From Microbacterium azadirachtae (GTDB lineage: Bacteria; Actinomycetota; Actinomycetes; Actinomycetales; Microbacteriaceae), in assembly GCF_000956505.1 (NCBI RefSeq), contig NZ_JYIX01000029.1:85007-149006 (forward strand): a stretch of 64,000 nucleotides of DNA, in the 5' to 3' direction. Position 1 is the first letter of the stretch; the number at the start of each line of letters is the position of its first letter. The notes below the pieces were generated by a model that searched no databases, was not told the origin of the DNA, and worked only from the letters and a program-made list of their open reading frames with translations. Positions 24,989-32,427 of the stretch are shown piece by piece. A program made the position numbers and the translations under genes.

Positions 24989-25984
24989 CTAGCTACCTCC
25001 TTGGCTCAGAGCAGGCTCTGGCGTTGCGATACCTGGCTTTCGTGGTGCCGCTGATGCTTGCTTCGCTCGTCGAGGGATCTGCACTCCAACGTATCCGAGA
25101 AGCCTTCGGACTGTTACGGGGGTCGGAGATGGATCAAGTGTGTGCGGAGCCGAAGCGACAATTGCTGTTCCGATCATGATGAGCCCGAAGCTCCAGAGTC
25201 CCATTGTGGCGATGATGAATCCGTGTAGAAGGATGTCGAGCCCAAGCGCACGCTCTCGCCACCGTCGAGGGCCGAGAATCAGTACCGCGATCAAGAGCTC
25301 AAGGAGGATTCCTCCCCAGGTCATCAGCGCGACGAAGATGGGGATCGCCGTCAAGTCATGCAGGATGACGTACGGTAAGCCTGATGCGCCGAACAGCGGG
25401 TCTCGAATGAAGTAGTACTCAGCGGAGCCGTTTGCCCAGTCGTCCGTCCAGAACTTCGATATCCCCGCATGGAAGTAGACGATCGCGACCTGTACACGGA
25501 TGCCCACCAGCGCCGCCAACGCGAGCGAACTCAGAAGGCGTGGTCTTGGTTTCGTGGGGCGGGTCCAATGCCAGGTTCGATTGTCAGCAAGACCGATCAC
25601 GACGAGCAGGACCACGATGATTCGCGCGATCTGCTCCCCTCCGTCAGGCAACGAGATGCTCCAGCCGAGAGAGATCGAGACCCAGGCGTGAAGCCAAACG
25701 GTGTATCTCGGCAGGAACCCGCTGATCACGATGACGAGCATCGCAACCATCACCCAGCGCCGTAGTTCTTGAGGGATCTCAGAACCCCCGATGCAGTAGA
25801 GCGTGATCGACCTCACTCCATTGCACGCGGGGCCTGGCCCAGTTCCCAGAAGAGGCTGCAACAACGATGCGGGAGTGGTGAACACGAGAACGGTGAGCTG
25901 CGCGAAAGCGATCAGGCTCCGCCCAACTCCGAACCATGGGGTGCGAGGTTCGAAATTGGCGAGAACGGTACGCAGGTGCTTCAT
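24989..25984 (-). CDS. sdpB: SdpB-family membrane protein (toxin maturation)
   Basis: A 331-residue membrane protein with six to eight hydrophobic segments (for example LIAFAQLTVLVFTT, WVMVAMLVIVISGF, IARIIVVLLVVIGLAD). The stretch VAIVYFHAGISKFWTDDWANGSAEYYFIRDPLFG matches the HTTM-like core of SdpB proteins, which resemble vitamin-K-dependent carboxylase membrane domains. In B. subtilis SdpB works with SdpA to turn secreted SdpC into the active peptide. I chose ATG 25984, which overlaps the sdpA stop by four bases (ATGA); the longer frame upstream would run through sdpA. Fourth-gene spacing and strand support one transcript. Confidence 0.87.
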   Translation of the reverse strand: MKHLRTVLANFEPRTPWFGVGRSLIAFAQLTVLVFTTPASLLQPLLGTGPGPACNGVRSITLYCIGGSEIPQELRRWVMVAMLVIVISGFLPRYTVWLHAWVSISLGWSISLPDGGEQIARIIVVLLVVIGLADNRTWHWTRPTKPRPRLLSSLALAALVGIRVQVAIVYFHAGISKFWTDDWANGSAEYYFIRDPLFGASGLPYVILHDLTAIPIFVALMTWGGILLELLIAVLILGPRRWRERALGLDILLHGFIIATMGLWSFGLIMIGTAIVASAPHTLDPSPTPVTVRRLLGYVGVQIPRRAKQASAAPRKPGIATPEPALSQGGS

Positions 25985-26583
25985 CGGAGATCGACCTTTC
26001 CCGAGCAGTCCACGATCGCATGCGCGGTGCGAACGATCCGAGTGTCCCCGACGCTCTCGAAACCCCGATACAGCCAGGGCGTGATCGTCTCGTACGTCAG
26101 CACAACATCGCCACAAATCGTCCGCGTGAACTCAGAGTTGGTGAGATGCGTAGGGGTGGACTCCGCCGATTTCGACAAGCACGTGCTCGCCTGGCCAGTA
26201 CAATCGACCCAAATGAGCGCGTGGTCGGCGTTCAGGACCGCGATCTCCGGTCCCTGTGCGCGTTGATTGCGCGAAAGGCCGAACAGGTTGCTAGCGCGAG
26301 ACTGCGGGGTGACTAAGAGCGATTCCCTCGTTTTGGCGACATAGGCGCCAGCCTGTGGGCCCTCTGGACTCTTCGTGAAGAACGCCCACCCCTGGGGGAA
26401 GGTCTCCCCGAACGCGCGTTTGATCGTATCTGCCGTGCCGCCGCTCAGAACGTTGGTGGGCCAGGAGGCATACGCCCCCAACGCGAACAGCGATGCGATG
26501 GCAGCGGCGCCGATCCAGAAGACCATCAGCTGACACTTGGAGGCGTTGCCCGGTGACACTTTCTCGTCCTGAGCGTGCGACAC
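25981..26583 (-). CDS. sdpA: SdpA-family protein (toxin maturation)
   Basis: A 200-residue protein with a single N-terminal membrane helix (about residues 19-42) and the rest probably outside or membrane-associated. The segment FPQGWAFFTKSPEGPQAGAYV is the conserved core of SdpA family proteins, and four cysteines in the second half (VDCTGQASTC, RTICGD, VDCSGK) could form disulfides. In B. subtilis SdpA is needed with SdpB to make mature SDP. The start GTG 26583 has GGAGA about 7 bases upstream, the same signal used by sdpC. It lies 12 bases after the sdpC stop. Length is slightly above the Bacillus protein (158 residues). Confidence 0.86.
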   Translation of the reverse strand: MSHAQDEKVSPGNASKCQLMVFWIGAAAIASLFALGAYASWPTNVLSGGTADTIKRAFGETFPQGWAFFTKSPEGPQAGAYVAKTRESLLVTPQSRASNLFGLSRNQRAQGPEIAVLNADHALIWVDCTGQASTCLSKSAESTPTHLTNSEFTRTICGDVVLTYETITPWLYRGFESVGDTRIVRTAHAIVDCSGKVDLR

Positions 26584-26595
26584 AACAGTCTCCGA

Positions 26596-27255
26596 TCAGA
26601 TCGTGCGAGCGAGCTCGGCTGAGAAGCCTTGGAGATCGAACTTGGTCCCCTCATCCGACGGCACGTAGGCGTTGACGACCGCGTACAGCGTGACGACAAC
26701 TGCACCCGCAGCGGCCACGATGAACACGGCGACTGCGCCGGCGACCGCGAAGAAGACAGGTCCGGCTACGACACAGTCGGGAGATACCGCTCCGGGACCG
26801 GCCTGCTTTGTCAATACCGCGACGTCTGCACGGAACTGCTCGATTCCCGCCTGTGCCGTGTACGGGTCACCGGACTGGAGCGCGAGAGTGACCTTCTCGT
26901 TGAACGCCGGGTCGACGCTGTACAGCATCTTCGTCACCGCGGTAATCGCCTCAGGCGTGATGCCAGTCGGGGTGTTCGGCATCAGCTTCTTGGCGAGATC
27001 CGGATGCGCGGTGGCGATGCGTCCTGTCCCGAACATGACCAGGGCGACGATGTCGTCGTCGGAGTACTTCGCCGTCGCCTTGCTGTCGTCCGAACTGTGC
27101 GACACGGTAGCAGACCGGATGGCCGAAGTGCCGCCGGTTGAGCCCGTGCTTGCGTTGGCCACCGACGGTGCCAGCACCACGGCGATGGCGGTAACCGCGG
27201 CTAGCACTGAGCGTGACAACCAGCGAGAAAGCCGGCTAGGTGATTGATTGTGCAT
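26596..27255 (-). CDS. sdpC: SdpC-family pre-toxin
   Basis: A 219-residue secreted precursor. The signal peptide (residues 1-35) ends PSVANA/S, a signal peptidase I site. Residues 60-150 form a soluble leader with ALVMFGTGRIA and ITAVTKMLYSVDPAFNEKV, matching SdpC family proteins. Residues 160-200 give the toxin-like part: one cysteine (C161) and a 35-residue hydrophobic segment ending VVNAYVPS, which aligns in position with the 42-residue SDP peptide of B. subtilis. A 19-residue tail follows and would have to be removed. There is only one cysteine, whereas SDP has two in a disulfide. ATG 27255 has GGAGAG upstream. First gene of the operon. Confidence 0.86.
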   Translation of the reverse strand: MHNQSPSRLSRWLSRSVLAAVTAIAVVLAPSVANASTGSTGGTSAIRSATVSHSSDDSKATAKYSDDDIVALVMFGTGRIATAHPDLAKKLMPNTPTGITPEAITAVTKMLYSVDPAFNEKVTLALQSGDPYTAQAGIEQFRADVAVLTKQAGPGAVSPDCVVAGPVFFAVAGAVAVFIVAAAGAVVVTLYAVVNAYVPSDEGTKFDLQGFSAELARTI

Positions 27256-27313
27256 GAAACTCTCCGATCAATTGACCTCTCGGCATCGAGAGGGATGGTG
27301 TTCGGCATTTCGC

Positions 27314-27353
27314 GAACACTCGCGTAGCTGTTGGAACACTCGCGTAGCTGTTG
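27314..27353 (-). promoter_or_regulatory. Two perfect tandem 20-base repeats upstream of sdpC
   Basis: GAACACTCGCGTAGCTGTTG occurs twice head to tail (27314-27333 and 27334-27353), 59-98 bases before the sdpC start. At a period of 20 bases (about two helical turns) they would place two protein dimers on one face of the DNA. I read them as likely operator sites for an activator or repressor of the operon; the protein is unknown. Confidence 0.65.
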
Positions 27354-27458
27354 ACGGAATGCTCCCCGATGGTCCAGCTACACCCCCCAAGCTGGCGCTA
27401 CCCGGTCAACAGGGGCAATGGACCCGTACCCCGACGAACGACGAGAGATGCTTGGACT

Positions 27459-27482
27459 TTCGTCTATCCGGCGATAGACGAA
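27459..27482. promoter_or_regulatory. Inverted repeat between kinase remnant and sdpC
   Basis: TTCGTCTATC (27459-27468) and GATAGACGAA (27473-27482) are perfect 10-base arms around a CGGC centre. It lies 32 bases after the end of the kinase remnant on the minus strand and about 200 bases upstream of sdpC. It may be a terminator stem for the kinase gene or a second operator; no T-run follows. Confidence 0.6.
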
Positions 27483-27513
27483 GGGTGATCGGGTAGTCGG
27501 CTGTGCTGGTGAG

Positions 27514-28549
27514 TCAGCCAAGCGGGAGGTGGGCTTCACCCCTCCATGCGTCGTCGATCGGCCCGGAGTGGAGTTTTCCGCCCAACTGACGTGCGCAAGC
27601 GGTCATGCGCATGATGCCGTAGCCTCCGGAGAGGAACTCCTCGCGCCTCACACGCGGTGGGAGAGGACTTCGGATCGTCATCGTCGCGCTGTCGGGCCGT
27701 ATGTGTATGGAGATCTCGACTGTTCCGCGGCCACCGTGCTTGAGGACATGCGTGATGGACTCGCGAAGGATGCGGGCAGGTGCCGTGTCGACGACACGAG
27801 GGACTCGAGGATCCATTGCATTCCCTTCGACAAGAAGCGTGTCTCCCACACCCTGCAACTCAAAACGGGCACTTCGAGCGCTGTGGCCAGGTCCTCGCGA
27901 GGGGACTCGACGAGCACCGCAGGTCCGCGTGCCTGTTCGACTACACGTCGGAGATCTCCGAGGGCCTTGTGAGCGGCATCGCGGATCGTCTGCCGAGACT
28001 GGGCGCGGAGCTCATCGCCGATCGGCTGATCCGGAAGGCGGGAGTACATGACGATGACGGTGAGGTCATGAGCGATGACATCATGCAGTTCGTCGGCGAT
28101 CCTTTGCCGCTCGGCGAAGGCGACCGCTTGCTCGGCTTGCTCCTGCGCCCGCAGCCTGTCCTGGAGCCGCTGCTCGCGAGCAGTCCCGACAGCGAGCAAG
28201 TAGCCAACGGCGCCAGAGACGGTGGCAATGAGCAGCGCAGCCGCGAAGTTCCTCGGCCTGAGGCCGGACACGAACGTCGCTGCGGCCGCGCCCGAAAGCA
28301 GGAACCCCCCCCCCCCCGACGAAGACGACCAGAAGCGGTCTGGCCGCAGTGCGTACGACGCAGCCCATTGCGACAGCCAGCGCGACGAGGACGGCACCTT
28401 CAGTGTCGACGGCGAAGGAGATGCACATCGCCACCAGCAGGGCGACGACCGCGAACAGCGGCGACCAGACAAACAGGGCGAACGCTGCCGTGGTGTAGTG
28501 GCGCGCTCATGTGCGGTGCGCAGGGCGTGGCAGTCGACGCATCGGACAT
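27514..28549 (-). pseudogene. NarL-type sensor histidine kinase, frame broken three times
   Basis: The pieces add up to one membrane histidine kinase of the HisKA_3 family. Piece 1 starts at ATG 28549 (MSDASTATPCAPHM); piece 2 (about 28490-28318) encodes three hydrophobic segments (AAFALFVWSPLFAVVALLV, AVLVALAVAMGCVV); piece 3 (28304-27870) gives a helix, then the H-box ELHDVIAHDLTVIVMYSRL; piece 4 (27861-27514) gives the ATPase domain (RILRESITHVLKHGG, GGYGIMRM). Breaks lie near 28495, at the 13-G tract (28305-28317) and near 27870. Removing one G joins pieces 2 and 3; adding one base near 27870 joins 3 and 4. No response regulator is next to it. It may be decayed or affected by sequencing errors. 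Confidence 0.7.
28305..28317. repeat. Homopolymer of 13 C (13 G on the coding strand)
   Basis: The tract lies inside the broken histidine kinase gene where membrane part and catalytic part change frame. With 12 G the two parts would be in frame, with 13 they are not. Such tracts are prone to slippage and to sequencing error. Confidence 0.85.
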
Positions 28550-28601
28550 CTGACTGCCGCGAGGGCTCGCGTTGTCGGCACCCCTCGCTATCCTCGGCCC
28601 C

Positions 28602-29201
28602 ATGAAGACTGTGGATGTTGCGCACGCTGATGTCGAGAAGGCCCGCAAGGCAGCTGTTAGTGCGCAGGGTGCGTACTTGAGCTCTCTGGTCGAGGAGTGG
28701 CGCGCAATGGCTCAAGAAAAGGTGCGCGCGCTGGTAGTGGAGAAGCAGCCACAGGTCACGCAAGCGATGGGAACGAAGGTGTCTGAGTTCAGGCATCAGT
28801 TGAGCGCCGTCATCGACGACGGGGCCGATCAGGTCGCTGAGCTATTCAGCAAGGCTTCGGATCCCGACCAACTCGCCCGTCAGGTGCGTCGGACGTACAA
28901 CTCGAGGCGAGTCGCTCCGAGTCTCGGAGGCTACAAGGGACCGATCGAGCTCCTCACACAGCCGCTCCACGATCTCCTGCAGGCGCATGGATACAGCCCT
29001 GACCTGATCAAGAGCGGTGCCGCCGCGGCTTCCTACAGTTCTTTCGGATTCACGGCAAGCGACTTCCCTCTGCCGAGCCTCGGGGTCCGTGAAGCGTACG
29101 CGGATGCGATTGAGCCCTACGGTCACGCGCTGCTGGATCTCGCTGATGCCGAACATGCTGAGGCTTCATCCCAGGTGGCAGGCATCTGGGACAACAGCTA
29201 G
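28602..29201 (+). CDS. Hypothetical helical protein of the island
   Basis: A 199-residue soluble protein that I do not recognise. The first 95 residues are mostly helical with charged heptads (DVEKARKAAVSAQGAYLSSL, EEWRAMAQEKVRALVVEKQ, TKVSEFRHQLSAVIDDGADQ) and may form a coiled coil. The second part (LGGYKGPIELLTQPLHDLLQAHGYSPD and after) looks globular. There are no cysteines, signal peptide or membrane segments. I chose ATG 28602; a TTG at 28572 in the same frame is possible. It is divergent from the kinase remnant. GC content is lower than in the core regions, in line with the island. Function unknown. Confidence 0.55.
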   Translation: MKTVDVAHADVEKARKAAVSAQGAYLSSLVEEWRAMAQEKVRALVVEKQPQVTQAMGTKVSEFRHQLSAVIDDGADQVAELFSKASDPDQLARQVRRTYNSRRVAPSLGGYKGPIELLTQPLHDLLQAHGYSPDLIKSGAAAASYSSFGFTASDFPLPSLGVREAYADAIEPYGHALLDLADAEHAEASSQVAGIWDNS

Positions 29202-29318
29202 ATTCGGGCATTCCTGCGCGGAGCACAGTTTCATCGTCATTGTGCGCCCTTCGAAGAGGGGGCTCCAAACGTGACCGTCCAGGCCAGGAGAAGACCAACA
29301 CGCTCGGAGCCCGGTCGG

Positions 29319-29753
29319 TTACCGTGCCGCACGGATCGCGTGGATCAGCGCGGAACGGAGCGGGGTGGCCTTGTCGGCGCCGTCGGGCAGCGCCTCGGCT
29401 GCAGTGATCAGGGCGCCGGCGGTGGTGTGCTCGGTTCCGGTGCCGAGAGCGCCCGAGAGGTGCGTGTGGACCTGTGCGGCGAGGTACTCGGTGTCCAGTG
29501 GCGGGGTGAGGTTCGGGTTCGCCTGCCGCGTTAAGAACGCGTCGACGGCGAAGCTGTGCTGGGTGGGGGATGCGCGGAAACCTCTGCGGAAACCATGTCC
29601 CTCACGGGCCGGAATTCCGCGGAATCTGGCTACACTCCGAAGTACAGCTCGCACCCTGGTTGCGGCCTCGTGTCTGATGTCGTAGAACACAACGGTTGGC
29701 ACTCTGCTCCCCGGTGTCGGCGGCTGACCCGCGCCGGAGTCCTTCAAGGCCAT
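29319..29753 (-). CDS. Possible hypothetical protein or gene fragment
   Basis: An open frame of 144 residues from ATG 29753 (MALKDSGAGQPPTPGSRV). The second half (FAVDAFLTRQANPNLTPPLDTEYLAAQ, HTHLSGALGTG, EALPDGADKATPLRSALIHAIRAAR) has an ordered, protein-like composition, while the first half looks less so. I do not recognise the family. It lies directly downstream of the recombinase remnant and could be the 3' end of another broken island gene. Confidence is low. Confidence 0.35.
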   Translation of the reverse strand: MALKDSGAGQPPTPGSRVPTVVFYDIRHEAATRVRAVLRSVARFRGIPAREGHGFRRGFRASPTQHSFAVDAFLTRQANPNLTPPLDTEYLAAQVHTHLSGALGTGTEHTTAGALITAAEALPDGADKATPLRSALIHAIRAAR

Positions 29754-29773
29754 GCTCCTCACCGCGTCGCCGG

Positions 29774-30363
29774 TCAAGCCGCCCAGTGCGGCAGAACTCG
29801 CTCGGGGTCGAAGTTCCCCGTCCGCGGGTCCCGGCGGCGATCGTTGCGGCGGGGAGGATGGCTCGGATGATCGCGTGCTGCCGATCCAGGCTGTATGTGT
29901 CCCACCGTTTCCCGGAGGATAGTGCCGTTGCCGACCAGGCTGCCCAACGTGTCCTTCGACGCGAGCGTTTCCAACACCCGAGCGGCCTCCGCGGCTTTCG
30001 CCTCCGCGACCGGACGTGCCGCCAGGTACTCGGCCTTGGTGATCTCCCCGGCGGCGAACATCTCCGCCACATCCATCAATCGGCGTTGCGCTGCTTCCAG
30101 GGACGCGACCGCGTCCGCATGCTTCGCGTCGGTCTCCTGCCGTCCCTCCAGTGTTGCGACGACCTCGGGCGTGTCCAGTCGATAGAGAGTTGCTTCGGTC
30201 AGCCATGTCTTCACCGGGACCGCGCTGATCGTCGCCCAGCCGCGATCCGCGACCAGACGCATGCAATCCTCAACCTGACGGGCAACTCCCAAGCCCTCGC
30301 CCGTCTTGTCCGCAGAAATCCGCGCATACACCGCCACCGGACGGCTCAAGCTCGCTGCACTTA
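29774..30363 (-). pseudogene. Large serine recombinase remnant
   Basis: The N-terminal RPVAVYARISADKTGEGLGVARQ is the start of a resolvase/invertase-type serine recombinase with the catalytic serine in ARIS. Soon after (RGWATISAVPVKTW) the sequence jumps to the C-terminal coiled region of such integrases (LYRLDTPEVVATLE, AEMFAAGEITKAEYLAARPV, LETLASKDTLGSLVGNGT). Several hundred residues of catalytic and DNA-binding domain are therefore missing. The last part is split by two frame changes: WDTYSLDRQHAIIRAILPAATIAAGTRG is in another frame and the end NFDPERVLPHWAA returns to the first. No clear start codon is left. It marks past site-specific integration near the right edge of the island. Confidence 0.75.
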
Positions 30364-30387
30364 TGAAGTTCAGACTACCCACTGACA

Positions 30388-30591
30388 GGCAACGGCGTCG
30401 CCCTGTGCTGGCACCACCACCGCACGCTCGACGTGTCGGGCTGGCAGGTCCGCATGCGTCACGGCGTGCCGGAGATCCGCGGCCCCGCCTGGTGGGATCG
30501 CACCCGCACCTGGCACCGCCCTCGCACCCGTGGCGGTGCCCCCAGTGCGGTCCGAAGCCTCCTGACCGCGGCCCTCGCCCCGCTGGGATGA
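30388..30591 (+). pseudogene. 3' fragment of a DUF222/13E12 HNH-endonuclease gene
   Basis: The frame reads GNGVALCWHHHRTLDVSGWQVRMRHG, then VPEIRGPAWWDRTRTWHRPRT and ends at TGA 30589-30591. This is the C-terminal HNH part of the large DUF222 (13E12 repeat) family that is common in Actinobacteria: the CWHHH and GWQVRM segments are typical. About 300-400 upstream residues are absent, because the sequence changes to the recombinase remnant at about 30380. It marks the right junction of the island with core DNA; GC content rises sharply here. Confidence 0.75.
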
Positions 30592-30636
30592 GCGCCCACG
30601 GCGCACGGTGTCCCCGGCCGCCCCTAGGCTCGTACG

Positions 30637-32004
30637 GTGCCCTCCCCGACGCCGAACCCGAGCCCGGGTGACAGACCGCGCCCGAGCGGAGCACCGACCC
30701 TGAACCGCGAGATCATCCGCCTCGCCGTGCCCGCCCTCGGCGCGCTCGTGGCGGAGCCCGCGTTCCTCATGGTCGACGCGGCGCTCGTCGGACACCTCGG
30801 CACCACACCGCTGGCGGGGCTCGGCATCGCATCGGCGATCCTGCAGACCATCGTCGGGCTGATGATCTTCCTGGCCTACTCGACCACCCCCGCGGTGGCA
30901 CGGCGGTTCGGCGCGGGTGACCACGGCGACGCCGTGTCGGTCGGCATCGACGGCATGTGGCTCGCGCTCGGCCTGGGCGCAGTGCTCGCGGTGATCGGTT
31001 CGCTGCTCACCCCCGCGGTGATCCCCTTGTTCGGCGCCAGCCCGGAGGTCGCGGCGCAGGCCGCTGCCTACCTCGCACCGTCCATGTGGGGGCTGCCTGC
31101 GATGCTCGTCGTCTACGCCGCGACCGGGCTGCTGCGCGGCATGCAGGACACCGTCACCCCGCTCTGGATCGCGGGCATCGGCTTCGCTGCCAACGCGCTG
31201 CTGAACTGGCTCTTCATCTACGGATTCGGCTGGGGCATCGCCGGATCCGCCTTCGGCACGGTCGTCGCCCAGTGGGGCATGGTCGGCGCCTACGTGCTCG
31301 TGATCGGGCGCCTGGCCCGCCGGCACGAGGCCTCGGTCGCACCGGAGCTGAGCGGGATCCGCGGATCCGCGCGCTCCGGAGGCTGGCTGTTCCTGCGCAC
31401 CGTGAGCCTGCGGGTCGCGCTGCTCGCGACGGTGAGCATCGCGACCGGAATCGGCACGCGCGAGCTCGCCGGCTGGCAGGTCGTGTTCACGATCTTCTCC
31501 GCCGCGGCGTTCGCGCTCGACGCGCTCGCGATCGCCGCGCAGGCCCTCATCGGAAAGAGCCTGGGCGCCGAGGATCCGAACGGGGCGCGGCACGTGCTCG
31601 CCCGCACCGTCGCCTGGGGCGCCTGGTTCGGGGTGATCGTCGGAGTGCTCATCGCCGCACTGTCGGCGGTCATCGGACTCGCCTTCACGGGCGACCCTGC
31701 CCTCGCGGCGCTGATCCAGCCCGCCCTCATCGTGCTCGCCATCGCCCAGCCGATCGCCGGCATCGTGTTCGTCCTCGACGGGGTGCTCATGGGCGCCGGC
31801 GACGCGCGCTACCTCGCGATCGCCGGCGGGCTGAACCTCGTGCCGTTCCTGCCCGCGCTCGCGATCATCGCCGCGACCGGCGTGAACGGCGCGGCGGGCC
31901 TGGTCTGGCTCGCCGTCGCGTTCTTCGGCGTGTACCTGTGCGCGAGGCTCGCCACTCTCGGTCTGCGGGTGCGGACCGGACGCTGGCTCGCGCTCGAGGT
32001 CTGA
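30637..32004 (+). CDS. MATE-family efflux transporter (DinF-like)
   Basis: A 455-residue membrane antiporter with about twelve helices in two similar halves, expected to export organic cations or drugs in exchange for protons or sodium. Family features include LAVPALGALVAEPAFLMVDAALVGHLG in the first helix, LNWLFIYGFGWGIAGSA in the middle and the VLDGVLMGAGDARYLAIAGG segment in the second half, which place it in the DinF-like branch. GTG 30637 lies 6 bases after a TAGGCT hexamer (30625-30630), so the transcript is probably leaderless. It is not linked to its neighbours. Confidence 0.88.
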   Translation: MPSPTPNPSPGDRPRPSGAPTLNREIIRLAVPALGALVAEPAFLMVDAALVGHLGTTPLAGLGIASAILQTIVGLMIFLAYSTTPAVARRFGAGDHGDAVSVGIDGMWLALGLGAVLAVIGSLLTPAVIPLFGASPEVAAQAAAYLAPSMWGLPAMLVVYAATGLLRGMQDTVTPLWIAGIGFAANALLNWLFIYGFGWGIAGSAFGTVVAQWGMVGAYVLVIGRLARRHEASVAPELSGIRGSARSGGWLFLRTVSLRVALLATVSIATGIGTRELAGWQVVFTIFSAAAFALDALAIAAQALIGKSLGAEDPNGARHVLARTVAWGAWFGVIVGVLIAALSAVIGLAFTGDPALAALIQPALIVLAIAQPIAGIVFVLDGVLMGAGDARYLAIAGGLNLVPFLPALAIIAATGVNGAAGLVWLAVAFFGVYLCARLATLGLRVRTGRWLALEV

Positions 32005-32013
32005 GGAGATCAG

Positions 32014-32059
32014 CCTCCGACCTCGGTCGTGGAGGCCTCCGACCTCGGTCGTGCAGAGG
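32014..32059. repeat. Family D tandem hairpin
   Basis: Two head-to-tail units, CCTCCGACCTCGGTCGTGGA and its near-copy from 32036, each can fold on itself (CCTCCGACC with GGTCG...GAGG). They lie 10 bases after the MATE stop codon and probably act as a terminator. Confidence 0.6.
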
Positions 32060-32195
32060 GGCCCCGATCCGGATCATTCGGTCCGCACCGCACGGATCCC
32101 CGCGACGTTGTGCACCGATTCCGTGATCGCCGGTCAGGGGCTCTCGTTCCCTGGCATTCTGGGCGGATCCACGCGACACTGAAGGGGTGCTGACC

Positions 32196-32420
32196 ATGAA
32201 CGAACCGCAGGTGTGGACCCTCATCGGGGTGTTCGCGGCCGGGATGTTCGGCATGATCACGATCGTCACGACAATGTTCACGCGCGTCGTCCGTTCGGAG
32301 ATCCATTCTTTGCGCGTCGACCTCAAGGGCGACATCGCGGAGCTGCGCGGGGAGATCCGAAACATCGACCGCGACGTCAGCGCCCTCATGAAGCACACCT
32401 TCGGCATCGACCGCGACTGA
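32196..32420 (+). CDS. Small single-helix membrane protein
   Basis: A 74-residue protein with one membrane helix (about residues 8-29, WTLIGVFAAGMFGMITIVTTM) and a charged helical C-terminal part (HSLRVDLKGDIAELRGEIRNID) that looks like a coiled coil. It resembles the small proteins often annotated as hypothetical in Microbacteriaceae. GAAGGGG is about 8 bases upstream of ATG 32196; GTG 32187 is an in-frame alternative. Its product may act as a membrane-bound scaffold, but no function is known. It is convergent with the next gene. Confidence 0.6.
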   Translation: MNEPQVWTLIGVFAAGMFGMITIVTTMFTRVVRSEIHSLRVDLKGDIAELRGEIRNIDRDVSALMKHTFGIDRD

Positions 32421-32427
32421 CGAACCC

